Shown here: one piece after another, positions 18,022-27,709 of the stretch | Position numbering within the stretch: position 1 is the first letter of the stretch | How the letters are laid out: every line of letters starts with the position of its first letter | From: Limosilactobacillus reuteri | Lineage (GTDB): Bacteria; Bacillota; Bacilli; Lactobacillales; Lactobacillaceae | DNA length: 64,000 nucleotides | Reading direction: 5' to 3' | Assembly: GCF_013694365.1 (NCBI RefSeq) | Contig: NZ_CP059275.1 | Location: forward strand, 1,426,001 to 1,490,000 | Made by a program: the position numbers and the translations under genes | The notes under the pieces: generated by a model | The model's database searches: none | Told to the model about the DNA's origin: nothing | The model's input: the letters and a program-made list of their open reading frames with translations, nothing else

Positions 18022-18498
18022 ATGGCAAGGCAAGCATTGATTTTATACTATTCACAATTTGGCAACACGGCTAAGTTAGCTGGCCAAATTCATGAAGCAA
18101 CGAGTGCTGATATTGTTCGGGTTAAAGTTGCTGCTAATGTCTTTCCGCTTGATATGCAGGAAACAGGAAGAATTTATCAACAGCAACGTAAAAATCATGA
18201 TTTACCCAAGTTAGTGACGGACGTACCTAACTTGGCTTATTATGATTTGCTTTTAATAGGCGGACCAGTTTGGAATGAAAAAGTTGCTTCTCCCATCTTA
18301 TCTTTATTACAACAATTGCAGAGCTTTAACGGTGAAGTGGCACCTTTTAGCACCGGCTGGAGTGAAACAGGTAATTATCAGCAAGATTTCATTAATCATG
18401 CTGGCAAATTAAATGTCACTGATGGCTATCATATTCTGACGCACGGCACGCCCGCATTTAACCAAAAATCATTATTTTCTTGGCTACGAAAATTATAA
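18022..18498 (+). CDS. Flavodoxin-like protein
   Basis: A 158-residue protein with the flavodoxin fold. The FMN phosphate-binding loop is YYSQFGNTAKLA (about 9-20), and LLIGGPVWNEKV (about 75-86) and PFSTGWSETGNY (about 110-121) are the two loops around the isoalloxazine ring. Members of this YSxFGNT group act as electron carriers or FMN-dependent reductases in lactobacilli; the partner here is unknown. It is followed by one of the few retained non-coding stretches. Confidence 0.8.
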   Translation: MARQALILYYSQFGNTAKLAGQIHEATSADIVRVKVAANVFPLDMQETGRIYQQQRKNHDLPKLVTDVPNLAYYDLLLIGGPVWNEKVASPILSLLQQLQSFNGEVAPFSTGWSETGNYQQDFINHAGKLNVTDGYHILTHGTPAFNQKSLFSWLRKL

Positions 18499-18533
18499 AA
18501 GGTATCTGTCAAGTTTTCATAGGTAGCCTTTAA
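18497..18533. terminator. Weak terminator-like hairpin
   Basis: AAAGG at 18498-18502 can pair with CCTTT at 18527-18531, with a further weak TA/TA pairing inside; on the minus strand a short T run follows the stem. The stem is short and bulged, so this is a tentative call for a bidirectional terminator after the flavodoxin-like gene. Confidence 0.25.
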
Positions 18534-18543
18534 ATATACAGTT

Positions 18544-18630
18544 TTAGTGGGTTAGTGCCTTAAAAAGTTGTCCCATTGGTCTACTTGTGGCCGTGTTAAT
18601 CGGAATTATTCCTTGTACTGCTCCAATTAT
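18544..18630 (-). pseudogene. C-terminal tail of an unidentified gene on the minus strand, cut by the IS30 scar
   Basis: On the minus strand a frame is open from the IS30 scar to a TAA at 18546-18544 and encodes about 28 residues (IGAVQGIIPINTATSRPM, then GQLFKALTH). It is followed on that strand by the weak hairpin at 18497-18533. It could be the 3' end of a gene truncated by the IS, or chance. I do not recognise the family, and the length is too small for certainty. Confidence 0.25.
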
Positions 18631-18753
18631 TCGTCAATGGATATCTATCGTAAGGCCTTCTACCAAGAGATATCACAGCTCCATCAACCAATAATCAATT
18701 GGTCAGTATTATTTATTTGAGTCCAGTGGCTAACTTATTCTTGAAATTTAGGA
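18629..18753 (+). mobile_element. IS30-family 3' end remnant (end of transposase plus terminal region)
   Basis: These 125 bases match, with few substitutions, the reverse complement of 48035-48159. They encode the last 28 residues of an IS30-type transposase (SSMDIYRKAFYQEISQL, then HQPIINWSVLFI and TGA at 18715-18717), followed by the 36-base terminal segment that ends CTTGAAATTTAGGA. The rest of the element is missing, so it is a scar of an old insertion or deletion. The end lies only 10 bases before the yigZ ATG. Confidence 0.75.
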
Positions 18754-18763
18754 AAAATAAAAT

Positions 18764-19411
18764 ATGACAGAACCATATTTAACAATTGCCAAAAACACTA
18801 CTTATGAGCAAACAATTAAAAAATCACGATTTATTTGCTCCATTGCCCGTGTCTCCTCAGATGAAGAAGCTCAACAGTTTATTGCCAGTATTCAAGCAGC
18901 TAATAAAAAAGCTACTCACAATTGTTTTGCATACATGATTGGTGACAACGACCAGATCCAGCGAGAAAGTGATAATGGCGAGCCAAGCGGAACTGCGGGA
19001 ATTCCGATCCTTGAATCGCTTAAACTTGCAAAGATCCACAATGTCGTAGCAGTGGTTACCCGTTATTTCGGCGGGATTAAGCTAGGCGCAGGTGGTCTCA
19101 TCCGGGCATATAGCAATACAACTACTGAAGCAATCCACCAGGCTGGTCTCGTCCAACGGATCAAGCAAGAAATTCTAAAAATCACTGTTACCTATGCTCT
19201 TCACGATCTCCTTCTTTACTACCTCAAGGAGAACAATCTTGAGGTTGCTAGTGAGGAGTACGGGGTTAATGTTGAAACAAGTATTTATGTAAACGAAACT
19301 GACTTAAAAGATATCAAAGAGAAGCTCATTAATCGTTTTAACGACCAGCTTCAAATAACTGAGGGCGATCAGCGATTTAACGAAATTCGGGTATTAAAAA
19401 ATTCAGGTTAG
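18764..19411 (+). CDS. yvyE: YigZ/YvyE (IMPACT) family protein
   Basis: A 215-residue protein of the UPF0029/IMPACT family, thought to bind RNA or ribosomes and to be linked with translation stress. Visible marks: KKSRFICSIARVSSDEEAQ (about 19-37), THNCFAYMIGD (about 52-62), SDNGEPSGTAGIPIL (about 69-83) and TRYFGGIKLGAGGLIRAY (about 97-114), the family signature. It has a plausible native ribosome site (AGGA). In lactobacilli it precedes comFA, as here. Confidence 0.9.
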   Translation: MTEPYLTIAKNTTYEQTIKKSRFICSIARVSSDEEAQQFIASIQAANKKATHNCFAYMIGDNDQIQRESDNGEPSGTAGIPILESLKLAKIHNVVAVVTRYFGGIKLGAGGLIRAYSNTTTEAIHQAGLVQRIKQEILKITVTYALHDLLLYYLKENNLEVASEEYGVNVETSIYVNETDLKDIKEKLINRFNDQLQITEGDQRFNEIRVLKNSG

Positions 19412-20746
19412 ATGGATCTAGAAAATTATTATGGGAGACGAGTCTTGGCTTCGCGTCATGAGGTGAAACAATCAGGAATTCAAGAACTGCCAACAATCAG
19501 AATTGACGCTGGTAATATCAGATGCTATCGCTGCAATCATGTCACGGCAAAATCGCTGGGCGCTTTGCCACAAGGCGAGTTCTATTGTCCGCATTGCATT
19601 AATCTTGGACGCGTTTCAACGTTAAATAAATTTTATCATGTTCCAGAGCCAAATCAATTTACGGTTACTGAACCGGTATTAACCTGGAAAGGGAAATTGT
19701 CGCCTCTTCAGCAACAAGCTTCAGAAAAAATTTCCCGGGGAATGGCTGACCATGTCCAACAATTATTATGGGCAGTTACGGGTGCCGGAAAGACTGAGAT
19801 GATGTTTGCAGGTATTGCGGCAGCTATTGAACGTGGTGAGAGAATTGGAATAGCTTCTCCACGAGTAGATGTTTGTTTAGAATTATTTCCCCGTTTAAAA
19901 GCTGCCTTTGCTAATTGTGATATTGCTCTTTTGCATGGTCGACAAGAATTACCTTATCATTATGCCCAACTGACTATTTGCACAACCCATCAATTGCTTC
20001 GTTTCTATCATGCTTTTGATAATTTAATTATTGATGAAGTAGATGCCTTTCCGTATGCTGCTAATGCTTCGTTATTATATGCGACTAAGCAAGCAATAAA
20101 AGAGAACGGAGGGTGTCTTTACTTAACTGCGACCCCAGGTGATGCTTTGCTGCGAGAAATTAAAAGTAAACGATTAGTTGTTAATTATTTGCCTCTTCGT
20201 TATCATGGGCATTTACTTCCACAAATAAAAGTTAGACTAGCTTTTGGATGGCGGCGACGATTAGAACGTCAGCAATTACCCCCGCAAGTTATTCAACAGT
20301 TGCAGGAAACGCTAAAGGAAGGCCATCACTTTTTGCTATTTGTTCCTCATATTGCAGATTTAGCATTGGTTGAAGCTGCATTACGGCATTCTTTTACAAC
20401 TTTCCGCTTTGCTACTGTTCATGCAAGTGATCTAGAACGATTAGAAAAAGTCCAAAAAATGCGTGATGGTGATTACGACTTTTTAGTTACGACTTCTATT
20501 CTTGAACGGGGAGTCACTTTTCCAGAAATTGATGTCTATGTTTTGGGTGCCGATGATCCAGTCTTTTCTTCATCCGCATTAGTGCAAATTGCTGGTCGAG
20601 CTGGACGTTCGCAAAGTCGACCAACTGGGCGGGTTATTTTTTGGATCAATTGTAATTGTCGACAAGTTAATCAAGCTGTTTCTCAGGTGAAGTACTTGAA
20701 TCGGAAAGGTCAAAGGTTGATAGATGGAGTGTCTTTTGTGCAATAA
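19412..20746 (+). CDS. comFA: Competence helicase ComFA
   Basis: ATP-dependent DNA translocase that helps to bring single-stranded DNA into the cytoplasm during natural transformation. The 444-residue DEAD-like helicase has a four-Cys zinc finger (CYRC near 37-40 and CPHC near 58-61), Walker A VTGAGKTEM (about 125-133), IIDEVDAF (Walker B, about 206-213) and the C-terminal motif VI region QIAGRAGRSQSRPTGR. Its 3' end overlaps, in another frame, what looks like the true start of ComFC (ATG at 20724). Confidence 0.92.
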   Translation: MDLENYYGRRVLASRHEVKQSGIQELPTIRIDAGNIRCYRCNHVTAKSLGALPQGEFYCPHCINLGRVSTLNKFYHVPEPNQFTVTEPVLTWKGKLSPLQQQASEKISRGMADHVQQLLWAVTGAGKTEMMFAGIAAAIERGERIGIASPRVDVCLELFPRLKAAFANCDIALLHGRQELPYHYAQLTICTTHQLLRFYHAFDNLIIDEVDAFPYAANASLLYATKQAIKENGGCLYLTATPGDALLREIKSKRLVVNYLPLRYHGHLLPQIKVRLAFGWRRRLERQQLPPQVIQQLQETLKEGHHFLLFVPHIADLALVEAALRHSFTTFRFATVHASDLERLEKVQKMRDGDYDFLVTTSILERGVTFPEIDVYVLGADDPVFSSSALVQIAGRAGRSQSRPTGRVIFWINCNCRQVNQAVSQVKYLNRKGQRLIDGVSFVQ

Positions 20747-21313
20747 GTGCGCTGGGATGATCACGGATGTGCAGGATGCGGTAAAGAAAATATTAATAAA
20801 AATGGTTTCTTATGTGCAGACTGTCAGACTTGGAAGAAACTTTATGGTTGGTACTTGCATCATCGAGGATTATATCGGTATAACGAGGCGATGAAAGAGT
20901 ATATGCAACGTTATAAATTTAATGGCGATTACCGTTTATGCGTGGTATTTCAGCGTGAACTTAGCAAAGTGGTTAATGAACAGAAAGCAGATTTAATTGT
21001 CCCGATTCCAGTAACGTCGACAACGATGCAAACGCGTGGCTTTAATCAGGTTATTGGTCTATTACGCGAAGTACCTTACCAATCGATCTTACGAACTAAG
21101 ATAAGTTCAAAAGTGGCACAATCAAGCAAGACAAAGGAAGAGCGACTTGCAACTAAACAGCCATTCATACTTGATGCACCAGAAAAAGTAATTAATAAAA
21201 AGGTTCTTTTAGTTGATGATGTTTATACTACAGGAAGGACACTGTATCATGCGGCAAATCTTTTTAAGCAAGCTGGCTGTAAAGAGATTGGTAGCGTTTC
21301 ACTAGCACGTTAA
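20747..21313 (+). CDS. comFC: Competence protein ComFC (phosphoribosyltransferase-like), N-terminus incomplete
   Basis: As called, it starts with GTG and has 188 residues. The PRTase motif VLLVDDVYTTGRTL (about 150-163) is intact, and CAGC (about 8-11) with CADC (about 23-26) are Cys pairs. ComFC proteins normally begin with a further M-x-C-x-x-C pair. That start is present in another frame inside comFA: ATG at 20724 reads MECLLCNK. A stretch of length 3n+1 between 20746 and 20747 therefore seems to have been removed, and the real protein is longer. No ribosome site precedes the GTG. Confidence 0.85.
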   Translation: MRWDDHGCAGCGKENINKNGFLCADCQTWKKLYGWYLHHRGLYRYNEAMKEYMQRYKFNGDYRLCVVFQRELSKVVNEQKADLIVPIPVTSTTMQTRGFNQVIGLLREVPYQSILRTKISSKVAQSSKTKEERLATKQPFILDAPEKVINKKVLLVDDVYTTGRTLYHAANLFKQAGCKEIGSVSLAR

Positions 21314-21862
21314 ATGTTAAAGTTCAATATTCGTGGTGAAAATGTCGAAGTTACTGAGTCAATTCGTGATTACGTTGTAAAGCGAATCAGCAAGCTTCAA
21401 AAGTTCTTTGAAGATAGTGTTGAAGCTACCGCCCACGTGAACTTAAAAGTTTATCCAAACCGGACGTATAAGGTTGAAGTAACAATTCCACTTCCATACC
21501 TAACGTTGCGGGCAGAAGAGACTTCTAATGATATGTATGGAAGTATTGACTTAGTTACTGATAAGCTTGAACGGCAAATCCGGAAGTACAAGACGAAGGT
21601 TAACCGTAAGTCACGTGAAAAGGGCTTAAAGAACCTTGAATTCATCCCATCTGATAATGATGGAACAGATGGACAAGATGATGAATTAAAGATTGTACGG
21701 ACGAAGCAAGTTTCATTAAAGCCAATGGATCCTGAAGAAGCTGTCCTTCAAATGGATATGCTTGGACACAATTTCTTTATCTTCCAAGATGCTGAAACTA
21801 ATGGTACAAGCATTGTTTACCGTCGTAATGATGGTCGTTATGGCTTGATTGAAGCTGAATAG
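21314..21862 (+). CDS. hpf: Ribosome hibernation promoting factor, long form
   Basis: A 182-residue long-type HPF that dimerises 70S ribosomes into inactive 100S particles in stationary phase. The N-terminal RaiA-like domain (about 1-100; FNIRGENVEVTESIRDYV) binds the decoding site and the C-terminal domain (about 125-182; RTKQVSLKPMDPEEAVLQM, FIFQDAETN) mediates dimer contact. It normally lies between comFC and secA, as here. No Shine-Dalgarno precedes the ATG, which for such a highly expressed gene shows that its leader has been removed. Confidence 0.95.
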   Translation: MLKFNIRGENVEVTESIRDYVVKRISKLQKFFEDSVEATAHVNLKVYPNRTYKVEVTIPLPYLTLRAEETSNDMYGSIDLVTDKLERQIRKYKTKVNRKSREKGLKNLEFIPSDNDGTDGQDDELKIVRTKQVSLKPMDPEEAVLQMDMLGHNFFIFQDAETNGTSIVYRRNDGRYGLIEAE

Positions 21863-24226
21863 ATGGCCAATATTCTAAAAAAATGGATTGAAAGCGATCG
21901 TCGTGAATTACGGCGAATTAACAAAATAGCAAATAAAGTCGAGAGTTATGCTAAACCAATGTCTGAACTAACTGATAAACAGCTTCAGGCAAAAACTGAT
22001 GAATTTCGGGAACGTTATAAAAAGGGTGAATCCTTGGATCATATGTTGCCAGAAGCATTCGCAGTTTCTCGTGAAGGTGCTAAGCGGGTCTTAGGACTAT
22101 ATCCATTCCATGTCCAGATCATGGGGGGGATTGTTCTCCACGAAGGTAATATTGCAGAAATGCGGACTGGTGAAGGTAAGACATTAACTGCTACAATGCC
22201 GGTTTATCTTAATGCGATTTCTGGAAAAGGTGTTCATGTTATTACTGTTAATGAATACTTATCAAAGCGTGATGCTACCGAAATGGGACAGCTTTATAAT
22301 TGGCTTGGATGTTCTGTTGGTATTAACAACTCAGAGATGAGCCCTGATCAAAAACGAGAAGCATATAAAGCTGATATTATGTATTCCACTAATAGTGAAA
22401 TTGGATTTGATTACCTTCGTGATAACATGGCTGTTTACAAAGAAGACCAAGTCCAACGTGGTTTAAACTATGCTTTAGTTGATGAAGTGGATTCAATTTT
22501 AATTGATGAAGCGCGAACACCGTTAATCATTTCAGGACCAGGAACGGGCACTTCTAAGTTATACAAACAGACTGATCGGTTTGTTAAGCAGTTAAAGAAA
22601 GATGTTGATTATAAGATTGATCTTGAATCGAAGACAGTTTCATTAACTGATGAAGGAATTAAAAAAGCTGAAAAATACTTCAACTTAAAGAACCTATATG
22701 ATACAGAAAATACTGCGCTGACCCACCACTTGGATCAGGCGTTGCGTGCTAACTACATCATGCTTTTGGATAAAGATTATGTGGTTCAAGATGGTGAAGT
22801 ATTAATTGTTGATTCCTTTACTGGACGTGTAATGGAAGGTCGACGTTTCTCTGATGGTCTTCACCAAGCTATTGAAGCCAAAGAAGGCGTAGAGATTCAA
22901 GAAGAAAACAAGACAATGGCTAACATTACATACCAGAACTTATTTCGGATGTATAACAAACTGGCGGGGATGACTGGTACTGCTAAAACTGAACAAGAAG
23001 AATTTCGTGAAATTTACAATATGGAAACTATTACTATCCCAACTAACCGTCCAGTTCAGCGAAAAGATGAGCCCGATTTGCTTTACCCAACGTTACAAAG
23101 TAAGTTTGCAGCTGTTGTCGATCGGATTAAAAAACTTCATGCTAAAGGGCAACCAATCCTAGTTGGGACAGTCGCCGTTGAAACCTCTGAATACTTATCC
23201 CAACTGCTTGATAAAGAGAATATTCCGCATGTTGTCTTAAACGCTAAGAATCACGCTAAGGAAGCGGAAATTGTTAAAAATGCCGGTCAAAAAGGTGCAG
23301 TAACTATCGCTACCAACATGGCGGGACGGGGAACAGATATTAAGTTAGGCCCTGGCGTTCGTGAAATTGGCGGACTAGCAGTTATTGGTACTGAACGACA
23401 TGAATCACGGCGGATTGATAATCAGCTTCGTGGACGTTCTGGACGACAGGGTGATCCGGGATTATCACAATTCTACCTATCGCTTGAAGATGATTTAATG
23501 AAGCGATTTGGTGGAGACCGGATCAAAGCCTTCTTGGAGCGGATGAAAGTTAATGATGAAGATGCTGTCATTAAAAGTCGTTTCTTGACTCACCAGGTTG
23601 AATCAGCACAAAAGCGAGTTGAAGGTAACAACTACGATTCACGGAAGAATGTTCTTCAATATGATGATGTTATGCGTGAACAGCGTGAAATCATTTATAA
23701 AGAGCGACAACAAATTATCACTGAAGATAAGTCGCTGAAGTGGGTTCTTATGCCAATGTTTAGACGGACAATCCAGCGTGAAGTTGATCAACATACTCTT
23801 GGTGACAAGAAGGATTGGGATTTACAAGGAATTGTTGACTTTGCAGAAGAAGTCTTAATCAAGCCTGATACCATCACAGTTAAGGATCTAGAAGGTAAAT
23901 CACCTCAAGAAATGGTAGATTACTTGATGAAATTTGCCCAGGGAGTTTATAAGGAAAAGCAAAAACAACTTTATGATCCAGCACAAATGCTTGAATTTGA
24001 AAAGGTTGTTATTTTGCGGGTGGTTGACTCACACTGGACTGATCACATTGATATCATGGACCAATTCCGGCAGTCAGTTGGTTTACGTGGATATGGACAA
24101 TTAAATCCATTGGTTGAATACCAAACTGCTGGTTATCACATGTTTGAACAAATGATTGCTGATATTGAGTATGAAACTACTCGACTCTTCATGAAGTCAG
24201 AAATTCGGCAAAATGTAACACGTTAA
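21863..24226 (+). CDS. secA: Preprotein translocase ATPase SecA
   Basis: Motor ATPase that drives secretory proteins through SecYEG. The 787-residue protein has Walker [11 protein letters not shown] (about 102-111), [16 protein letters not shown] (about 209-224), the preprotein cross-linking domain, [12 protein letters not shown] (motif V, about 488-499), and [11 protein letters not shown] (motif VI). It ends RQNVTR straight after the helical scaffold, so the long linker and C-terminal Cys/His zinc motif found in many SecA proteins is absent. Such short SecA forms are known in lactic acid bacteria. Confidence 0.96.
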   Translation: MANILKKWIESDRRELRRINKIANKVESYAKPMSELTDKQLQAKTDEFRERYKKGESLDHMLPEAFAVSREGAKRVLGLYPFHVQIMGGIVLHEGNIAEMRTGEGKTLTATMPVYLNAISGKGVHVITVNEYLSKRDATEMGQLYNWLGCSVGINNSEMSPDQKREAYKADIMYSTNSEIGFDYLRDNMAVYKEDQVQRGLNYALVDEVDSILIDEARTPLIISGPGTGTSKLYKQTDRFVKQLKKDVDYKIDLESKTVSLTDEGIKKAEKYFNLKNLYDTENTALTHHLDQALRANYIMLLDKDYVVQDGEVLIVDSFTGRVMEGRRFSDGLHQAIEAKEGVEIQEENKTMANITYQNLFRMYNKLAGMTGTAKTEQEEFREIYNMETITIPTNRPVQRKDEPDLLYPTLQSKFAAVVDRIKKLHAKGQPILVGTVAVETSEYLSQLLDKENIPHVVLNAKNHAKEAEIVKNAGQKGAVTIATNMAGRGTDIKLGPGVREIGGLAVIGTERHESRRIDNQLRGRSGRQGDPGLSQFYLSLEDDLMKRFGGDRIKAFLERMKVNDEDAVIKSRFLTHQVESAQKRVEGNNYDSRKNVLQYDDVMREQREIIYKERQQIITEDKSLKWVLMPMFRRTIQREVDQHTLGDKKDWDLQGIVDFAEEVLIKPDTITVKDLEGKSPQEMVDYLMKFAQGVYKEKQKQLYDPAQMLEFEKVVILRVVDSHWTDHIDIMDQFRQSVGLRGYGQLNPLVEYQTAGYHMFEQMIADIEYETTRLFMKSEIRQNVTR

Positions 24227-25225
24227 ATGGCTCAACCAGACTTTTGGAATGATAATGAGCAGGCACAGAAGGTCATTGCGGAAAATAATATTTTAAAAGA
24301 AAAACGGGATACTTTTGTGAATTTACGTGATCAGATTAGCGATCTTGAAACGTCGCTTGAATTGCTCGCGGTTGAACCGGACGATGATTTACAAAAAGAT
24401 TTCGAAGCATCATTTACAAATACACAAAAGGCTTTAGAACAGTATCGCTTAACGCAACTTCTTGATGGGGAGTATGACGCTAAGAATGCTATCTTAGAAA
24501 TTCATCCGGGAGCAGGTGGTACTGAAGCCCAAGATTGGGGTGAAATGCTTCTGCGGATGTATATTCGTTGGGGTGAACAGCATGGTTTCTCCGTTGAAAC
24601 AGCGAGTTATGAAGCCGGTGATGAAGCGGGTATCAAGAGTGTTACACTGCTAATTAAAGGGCATAATGCGTTTGGTTATCTTCGTAGTGAAAAGGGAGTC
24701 CATCGGCTTGTTCGTATTTCCCCATTTGATGCGGCTGGTCGGCGTCATACATCATTTGCTTCGGTTGACGTAATGCCGGAGTTGGATGATAGTGTTGAGG
24801 TTGATATTGATCCATCAGATTTACGAGTTGATACTTTCCGGTCTAGTGGTGCTGGTGGTCAACATATTAATAAAACAGAATCTGCTGTTCGGATTACGCA
24901 TATTCCAACCGGGATTGTAACCTCTTCTCAAGCTGAACGATCCCAACTTCAAAACCGAGTTACTGCAATGAATATGTTAAAATCAAAGTTGTATGAACTA
25001 GAAGAAGAAAAGAAAGCTAAAAAGCGGGCGGAAATTGAGGGCGAACAACTTGATATCGGTTGGGGTTCTCAAATTCGTTCATATGTTTTTCATCCATACA
25101 CTCTAGTCAAAGATAATCGAACAGGTTATGAAACCCATAATGGACAAGCTGTAATGGACGGGGACCTTGATCCATTTATTGATGCTTTCCTACAGTGGAA
25201 ACTTAGTCAAAAGAATCCTCAATAA
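24227..25225 (+). CDS. prfB: Peptide chain release factor 2, 5' end and frameshift site missing
   Basis: Recognises UGA and UAA stop codons. The visible 332 residues contain the SPF anticodon-like motif ([10 protein letters not shown], about 162-171) and GGQ ([10 protein letters not shown], about 204-213). Complete RF2 has about 370 residues. The normal first ~25 codons, the in-frame UGA with its programmed +1 frameshift site, and about 15 codons after it are not upstream: the sequence goes directly from the secA stop to MAQPDFWND, an internal Met of RF2. The record evidently holds only the annotated part after the frameshift. Confidence 0.93.
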   Translation: MAQPDFWNDNEQAQKVIAENNILKEKRDTFVNLRDQISDLETSLELLAVEPDDDLQKDFEASFTNTQKALEQYRLTQLLDGEYDAKNAILEIHPGAGGTEAQDWGEMLLRMYIRWGEQHGFSVETASYEAGDEAGIKSVTLLIKGHNAFGYLRSEKGVHRLVRISPFDAAGRRHTSFASVDVMPELDDSVEVDIDPSDLRVDTFRSSGAGGQHINKTESAVRITHIPTGIVTSSQAERSQLQNRVTAMNMLKSKLYELEEEKKAKKRAEIEGEQLDIGWGSQIRSYVFHPYTLVKDNRTGYETHNGQAVMDGDLDPFIDAFLQWKLSQKNPQ

Positions 25226-25561
25226 GTGCGCGAAAGTCAACATAAAAGATTAACTCGCTCAGGATCAGATCGAATGATAGCTGGTGTATTTGGTGGAATT
25301 GGCCAGTACTTTAAGATTCAGCCAAATATTTTACGTACTTTATATGTCTTACTGACTATTTTTACCGGTTTTGTTCCAGGCATTATTATCTATATTATTT
25401 TGGTAATAATAATGCCTGCTGATCCGCAAAATCCCGATTTACTAGGATTTTTAAAGTCTTTCAGTGAATCACAAAAAACATCTCAACAGCCTCACCAACG
25501 TTCTCGGCGGACTTTAACGAATGTCGAGGAAAAAGACATTAAAAGAAATGGAAGATCATGA
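25226..25561 (+). CDS. PspC-domain membrane protein
   Basis: A 111-residue protein starting with GTG. Residues 8-68 form a PspC domain: a basic start RLTRSGSDRMIAGVFGGIGQYF, then a hydrophobic helix (TLYVLLTIFTGFVPGIIIYIIL is one continuous membrane segment, about 39-60). The C-terminal 45 residues are polar and basic. PspC proteins take part in envelope-stress responses; in Firmicutes they often stand next to YvlD-like proteins, as here. Confidence 0.85.
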   Translation: MRESQHKRLTRSGSDRMIAGVFGGIGQYFKIQPNILRTLYVLLTIFTGFVPGIIIYIILVIIMPADPQNPDLLGFLKSFSESQKTSQQPHQRSRRTLTNVEEKDIKRNGRS

Positions 25562-25918
25562 ATGGAATTTTGGAAAAGAGTATTGATTGATACAATCCTT
25601 TTTATTGCCCTTGCTGGTTTATTTGCCGGAACAGGGATGTTTTATATTACAAGTGCTTGGATTGCACCATTGGCAAGCTTTGTTTTAGCAATTTTGAACG
25701 TTGCTATTAAGCCAATTTTAGTAATTTTATCGTTGCCGATTAATATTTTGACCCTGGGCCTTTTTAGTGTTGTAATTAATGGAATTATGCTACAACTAAC
25801 ATCGATGCTTGTCGGGTCGGCAAACTTTCATTTTTCGTCATTTGGTTCTGCAATGTTGATTGCGATTATTATGGCAATTTTCAATGCAGTTATTACAAGT
25901 CACGAGGATAGATTGTAA
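25562..25918 (+). CDS. YvlD-like (phage holin family IV type) membrane protein
   Basis: A 118-residue protein with four predicted membrane segments (about 7-25, 29-47, 55-78 and 91-110) separated by short loops. The central NVAIKPILVILSLPINILTLG segment (two pieces of the same conserved loop and helix) is characteristic of the YvlD/DUF360 group. It is usually placed with PspC proteins in envelope stress. The joint with pspC (TCATGA then ATGG) is compatible with a native one-base TGATG overlap, but this cannot be proved. Confidence 0.8.
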   Translation: MEFWKRVLIDTILFIALAGLFAGTGMFYITSAWIAPLASFVLAILNVAIKPILVILSLPINILTLGLFSVVINGIMLQLTSMLVGSANFHFSSFGSAMLIAIIMAIFNAVITSHEDRL

Positions 25919-26881
25919 ATGCCAAACAATGTAACGGTGCAAGAATTAGTTGATAAGGTCCGGTTGAAAGTCTTACAAGGAGAAGATTACCTCCAACGTA
26001 AGATAACAACTAGTGACATTTCACGGCCAGCACTTGAATTTGCGGGATATTTTAAGCATTACCCCGCAGCACGGATTCAGCTGTTAGGAATCACCGAAAC
26101 CTCATTTGCTAAAGACTTAACTCATGAGCAACGTGAGGAGTACATGACAAAAATGTGTATGCCACAAACACCATGTTTTGTTATCTCAACTAATCTGCCA
26201 ATTCCTAAGGAGCTAAAGAAGGCGGCGGAAGATGCAAAAATTCCAATCTTAGGAACGCATTTAACCTCTTCCCAAATATTAAGTAACATGACTTCTTACT
26301 TGCTTGAACGTTTGGCACCACGAAAATCTCTCCACGGTGTATTAGTTGATATCAGTGGGGTTGGAGTACTCATTACTGGTGATTCGGGAGTGGGTAAGAG
26401 TGAGACCGCGTTGGAACTTGTTCGTCGTGGGCACCGACTGATTGCTGATGATCGGGTAGAAGTTTACGCTCGTGACGAACAGACCTTGGTAGGGACTGCT
26501 CCGCAAATTTTAAAACACTTAATGGAAATTCGTGGGATTGGGATTATTGATGTCTCTACGCTTTATGGAACAGGAGCAATTATGCCTTCTGATCAAATCA
26601 GTTTAATTGTACATCTTGAAACGTGGACTCCAGATGTACAGTTTGATCGTCTTGGTGATCGTGGAGATACTCAAATAATTCAAGGCGTTATTGTGCCTAA
26701 AGTTTCTGTCCCGGTTAAAACTGGTCGTAATTTAGCGATTATTATTGAATCAGCTGCAATGAATTATCGGGCCGAGACAATGGGCTATGATGCGACTGAA
26801 ACATTTGATCGAAACCTTAACCAGTTGATTAAGCAGAATTCAGAACGTGATAGTAAAAATAACAAGGGGTCGGCAAACTAG
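25919..26881 (+). CDS. hprK: HPr kinase/phosphorylase
   Basis: Phosphorylates HPr at Ser46 in response to glycolytic intermediates, and so controls carbon catabolite repression through CcpA. The 320-residue protein has the N-terminal regulatory domain and a kinase domain with Walker A GDSGVGKSE (about 153-161), DDRVEV (about 178-183) and the signature MEIRGIGIIDV (about 202-212). It stands before lgt, the usual order in Lactobacillales. It could connect the hexuronate genes with carbon repression, although no cre sites are visible. Confidence 0.96.
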   Translation: MPNNVTVQELVDKVRLKVLQGEDYLQRKITTSDISRPALEFAGYFKHYPAARIQLLGITETSFAKDLTHEQREEYMTKMCMPQTPCFVISTNLPIPKELKKAAEDAKIPILGTHLTSSQILSNMTSYLLERLAPRKSLHGVLVDISGVGVLITGDSGVGKSETALELVRRGHRLIADDRVEVYARDEQTLVGTAPQILKHLMEIRGIGIIDVSTLYGTGAIMPSDQISLIVHLETWTPDVQFDRLGDRGDTQIIQGVIVPKVSVPVKTGRNLAIIIESAAMNYRAETMGYDATETFDRNLNQLIKQNSERDSKNNKGSAN

Positions 26882-27709
26882 ATGATTAATCCAGGAATAA
26901 AAGCCGCTTTAAACCCAATTGCTTTCCAAGCTGGTCCATTTACTATTCACTGGTATGGCGTCATTATTGCTAGCGGGGTAGTTTTGGCTCTCTTGTTAGC
27001 CGTTCGCGAAGGAAAGCGAGAAGGAATTTCTGAAGATGATTTTTATGATTATCTTTTATGGGCGCTCCCAATTGCGATAATTTGCGCACGAATTTACTAT
27101 GTAGTATTTCAGTGGAGCTATTATTCTCAGCATCCAAGTGAGATTATTGCTATCTGGGATGGTGGAATTGCGATATATGGAGCGATTTTAGGAGGCTTTA
27201 TTGTTTTACTTGTCTTTTGCCATTACCGTCATTTATCTAGTTGGCTGATGATGGACATCATTGCCCCAACCCTTATTATGGCTCAAGGAATTGGCCGGTG
27301 GGGTAACTTTATGAATCAAGAGGCATTTGGTGATATTACGACACGGGCGCATTTAATGGCTCAGCATATTCCAAATTGGATAATAAACCAAATGTATATT
27401 GGTGGTCACTATCGAATTCCAACGTTCTTATATGAGTCACTATGGGATTTAACTGGCTTTGCATTACTAATGTTACTTCGTCATCGCAAACATTTATTTC
27501 GTCGTGGTGAAATTTTCTTAACCTATGTAATGTGGTATGCATTTGGACGTTTCTTTATTGAAGGTATGCGGACTGATAGTTTAATGCTCGGAAATATTCG
27601 CATTTCACAGTTACTTTCTGTAGTGTTTTTTGTTAGTGCATTAGTAATACTAATAGTTCGACGTCATAAAAATATTCCGTGGTATGATAACGGAATAAAC
27701 AAAAATTAA
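26882..27709 (+). CDS. lgt: Prolipoprotein diacylglyceryl transferase
   Basis: Transfers diacylglycerol to the lipobox Cys of prolipoproteins in the cytoplasmic membrane. The 275-residue multi-pass protein shows the conserved IHWYGVIIA (about 22-30), DGGIAIYGAILGG (about 93-105), GRWGNFMNQEAFG (about 138-150, the Lgt signature with the essential Arg/Asn region) and LYESLWD (about 182-188). Length and gene order (hprK-lgt-gpsA-galU) are normal. Confidence 0.95.
   Translation: MINPGIKAALNPIAFQAGPFTIHWYGVIIASGVVLALLLAVREGKREGISEDDFYDYLLWALPIAIICARIYYVVFQWSYYSQHPSEIIAIWDGGIAIYGAILGGFIVLLVFCHYRHLSSWLMMDIIAPTLIMAQGIGRWGNFMNQEAFGDITTRAHLMAQHIPNWIINQMYIGGHYRIPTFLYESLWDLTGFALLMLLRHRKHLFRRGEIFLTYVMWYAFGRFFIEGMRTDSLMLGNIRISQLLSVVFFVSALVILIVRRHKNIPWYDNGINKN

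Larger units (their letters stand above)
18499..18763. other. Retained non-coding stretch between the flavodoxin-like gene and yigZ
   Basis: This is one of only two places where intergenic DNA survives in the window. It holds a weak hairpin, a short minus-strand coding tail and the IS30 scar. An AGGA at 18750-18753 lies ten bases before the yigZ ATG and can serve as its ribosome site, so the right part is native DNA upstream of yigZ. I see no promoter that I can support. Confidence 0.7.
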
